Shown: positions 61,601 through 64,000 of the stretch, one piece after another | How the letters are laid out: the number at the start of each line of letters is the position of its first letter | Numbering within the stretch: the first letter of the stretch is position 1 | From: Chrysomallon squamiferum | Lineage: Eukaryota > Mollusca > Gastropoda > Neomphalida > Peltospiridae | Reading direction: 5' to 3' | Assembly (NCBI GenBank): GCA_012295275.1 | Contig: CM022665.1 | Span: 26,317,446 to 26,381,445 of the forward strand | DNA length: 64,000 bases | Position numbers and translations under genes: made by a program | The notes under the pieces: model-generated | What the model was told of the DNA's origin: nothing | Seen by the model: only the letters and a program-made list of their open reading frames with translations | The model's database searches: none

Positions 61601-61649
61601 CAAAATATGCATATAAAAATACATAAATATTTAAATAAATAAATAAATA

Positions 61650-61654
61650 AATAA

Positions 61655-61687
<33 letters not shown>
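61650..61687 (+). repeat. Poly(A) tract about 250 bp past the MAN2A stop
   Basis: A run of roughly 35 A directly follows a series of AATAAA hexamers. It could be a genomic A-run like others in the window. Combined with the intronless frame, it could instead be the fossil tail of a retroposed copy. I found no convincing target-site duplication around it. Confidence 0.7.
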
Positions 61688-61689
<2 letters not shown>

Positions 61690-62584
61690 ATTCTCCATAA
61701 TGTAAAGAAAGATCTTATGTATATATACTGAAGTGAAATAAATAAAAGAAATTGTAACCAAAGCTTATATTAGTTATTCAAAAAAAATAAAAATTTAAAA
61801 CATGAATTTAAAAACAACCTTCTACATTTTAGTGGATGGGTTTAGTACCAGTTTGTTATTGATTACATTTTTAAAAATGTAACAAAAACCTGTTTAATAC
61901 ACAAGATTAATTTATATAATAAACTGATGAAAAACTGCTTTTACACTAAAATTGATGGGTTCCTCCTTCATATTAGTAACATGTACATAAACTGAAAAGT
62001 TCAGTAAACGGAGCATAATTTTAACAATAGAGCATGGTGAAGTTGGATACACATTTTTCACAAATATTAAACATTCCTATTATTTTCTTCTTTTTTTTTT
62101 TGAGTGGAGTGGTTTTCATTAATTTAGAATGAGATTCCAAATCATTTTGTGCAGTATTTTTGTGTGTTACATCAAATTTCATCTTCACATTATCTGGGAA
62201 TTCAAAGAAAATTTAATAATGATATTTTTGAAGTGAAGATTTCCTTTATTTTGTAATTAATAAATTACAACAGTGGTTCTTAACCTTTTTAAATACTTGT
62301 ATATATAAAAAATTTCACTATATTATTCCTTCAGAAAATAGTCTTTTAATCGTTCTTTAAATGAATTGCTATGCTTTGTATAAAAATGTTACTTAGAACT
62401 ACAGTAATTTTGTCAGTTCACTGTCAAAAGGTATGGCAGAGATACTCCAGGTTAACAGCTGCTGAGTTCAGATTTTGTTTTGATAATACACAGATATCAT
62501 AATGAATCAAGAAAGTCATAAAAGCTGGAATACCTCATGTTGTCTGCAATTTTAAAAATGCAATAAATCTTGCTACATGTATGT

Positions 62585-62656
62585 CTGTAGGTGTGTGGGT
62601 GGGTGTACACACACACACATTCACACACACACACATTCACACACACACACACACAT
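62585..62656. repeat. (AC)n microsatellite, interrupted
   Basis: GTGTGGGTGGG followed by CA runs broken by TTCA. Confidence 0.9.
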
Positions 62657-63724
62657 GCATGACAATAACATCAGCTGGAGTGTATTCATTGCACTGTTCC
62701 TGGATTCATGTATTTACCAGTGATTACCTCTTGTCCATTTTCAACTATGCAGCCTTAGAGATGGTTTATAAAATAAATCGTAAGTAGTACAGTAATTCCA
62801 TGAACAAAATGTGAACTTGAATAACACTATTTGGGTGAACGTTAATTTTGGTGTTTTTCTTCATGATTTTTTAATGTTACCAAAAACAAGATTTTTTTTT
62901 TACGTCTCAGAATGTGTGACCTTGGGTTTAAAAAAAAAAATAATAATAATTTTAAAAACATTAAAAAATATATATATAATCAAGTTTTATTATTATTATT
63001 TGCAATTATTTAAGTAATTATTACAGGTTGCTAGTGATTCAGAAATGATCATATCTGACTACAATATATTATTTGAGGTTTCTGCTTGTATTTAGTATGT
63101 GAACTGCTTTTCCACTTTTATTTAATTATGAGAAATATTTAATTTATATTCCTTCTTAAGAAGTAATGTCACATATTTCACAGATGATAATTTGTAGTTA
63201 AAAAACCAGCTTCAAGACAGAATTATAAATTTCACAAAACCAGAAAAATTAAGCTGTAAATAAATTGCTTTATAAAATGTGAATAAAATAAGTTTTTATT
63301 TTTCACATTATTTTATTGTTTAATATTCTGATAATTCTTTTATGATGTTTACCATTAATAAATGTATGGATGGATGGATTATGTTTTGATGGCTAGACTA
63401 AAGAACATGCTAAGTTACTGTGAGCAATTTGGAATAATCTGAGACTTTTTGGAGAGCTTTTATGTTTTGATTTTTTAAAACTGATGTTTTGAAATGGTGT
63501 AGTGCCTCCAAAAACACTGACATCTAAAGTCATTTTTGTGTTAGGATATTAACGGAATTTGTTTTCTTCATTCTTTCATTTCCAGAATATTATAGCAGCA
63601 TGTAAGATGGACCAGGAAAAAAAAAATTAGGATTAAAAAAGAAATCAAATCATTGTGAATCTTTATTTACAAATAAATGTAATTCAGTAGGCTGAATATA
63701 AAAATAAATAATTTTAAGAAAATG

Positions 63725-63775
63725 CTTATATATATATATATATATATTTTTTTTTTTTTAAATTATTATTATTAT
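63725..63775. repeat. (TA)n, T-run and (ATT)n
   Basis: A short TA run, then a T-run, then ATT triplets. Confidence 0.9.
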
Positions 63776-64000
63776 TTTGTGGATGGTTATGATTCTGTAT
63801 GTTGCATTCCTTGTACCTGGTTTGGATCTCCTGAACACTAATTTGAAACTGTTTTGAAAAACTTATTTAATGGAATGTGATATGGAGATGGTTTGAAGAA
63901 ATTCACTGTTCTCTTAAATATACATTGAGCAGAAAGACAGTGCTTAACAATGAGAAAAAAGAGCATGAAAGAAATGTGAGAGAGAAAGATGGATGAAAAT

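Larger units (their letters stand above)
61690..64000. other. 3' UTR or downstream flank, no further gene seen
   Basis: AT-rich with several AATAAA hexamers, a GATG(GATG) patch near 63366 and the microsatellites listed separately. Confidence 0.6.

Noticed and set aside
58070-61690. Clear retrogene with target-site duplication
   Set aside because: The poly(A) run and lack of introns are suggestive, but I found no matching direct repeats at the borders, so I list retroposition only as a possibility.

Overview
The window is AT-rich animal genomic DNA with one confident protein-coding gene. That gene is a Golgi alpha-mannosidase II (MAN2A family, glycoside hydrolase 38) on the + strand at 58132-61398. 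Its 1088 codons form one uninterrupted open frame. The rest looks like a very long intron or 5' non-coding territory, filled with microsatellites, long A/T runs, decayed SINE copies and many unrelated degenerate tandem arrays. I see no rRNA, functional tRNA, CRISPR array, operon or transposase/reverse-transcriptase frame.

Organism: eukaryotic splice signals and long simple repeats indicate a metazoan. At least eleven fragments, in both orientations, match from memory a tRNA-derived SINE that is abundant in gastropod and bivalve genomes. Its landmarks are a tRNA-like head, then GGGCTATTTC, GTTCCAG, ATCAAAGG, GGTATGTGCT, CCTGTCTGTGGGA, GATCCCTTGCTGCTAAT and AGTAGCCCATGAA. I therefore read this as a mollusc, class undetermined.

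Layout: 1-1380, SINE remnant and AT-rich sequence. 1380-1823, a less AT-rich block with an inverted CCAAT motif and a strong splice donor, so a candidate promoter and first exon. 1824-58069, candidate introns with possible short non-coding exons at 10745-10780, 26404-26522, 30873-31004 and 38212-38290, plus a CpG-bearing possible alternative first exon ending at 43487. 58070-61398, the coding exon with a short 5' leader that carries two upstream ORFs. 61399-64000, 3' UTR and flank, with a possible 110-nt intron and several AATAAA signals.

How parts may work together: the enzyme would trim the hybrid N-glycan in the medial Golgi. The uORF arrangement and possible multiple leader exons suggest control of its expression through the leader. 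The exon chain is inferred from splice signals alone and needs transcript data.
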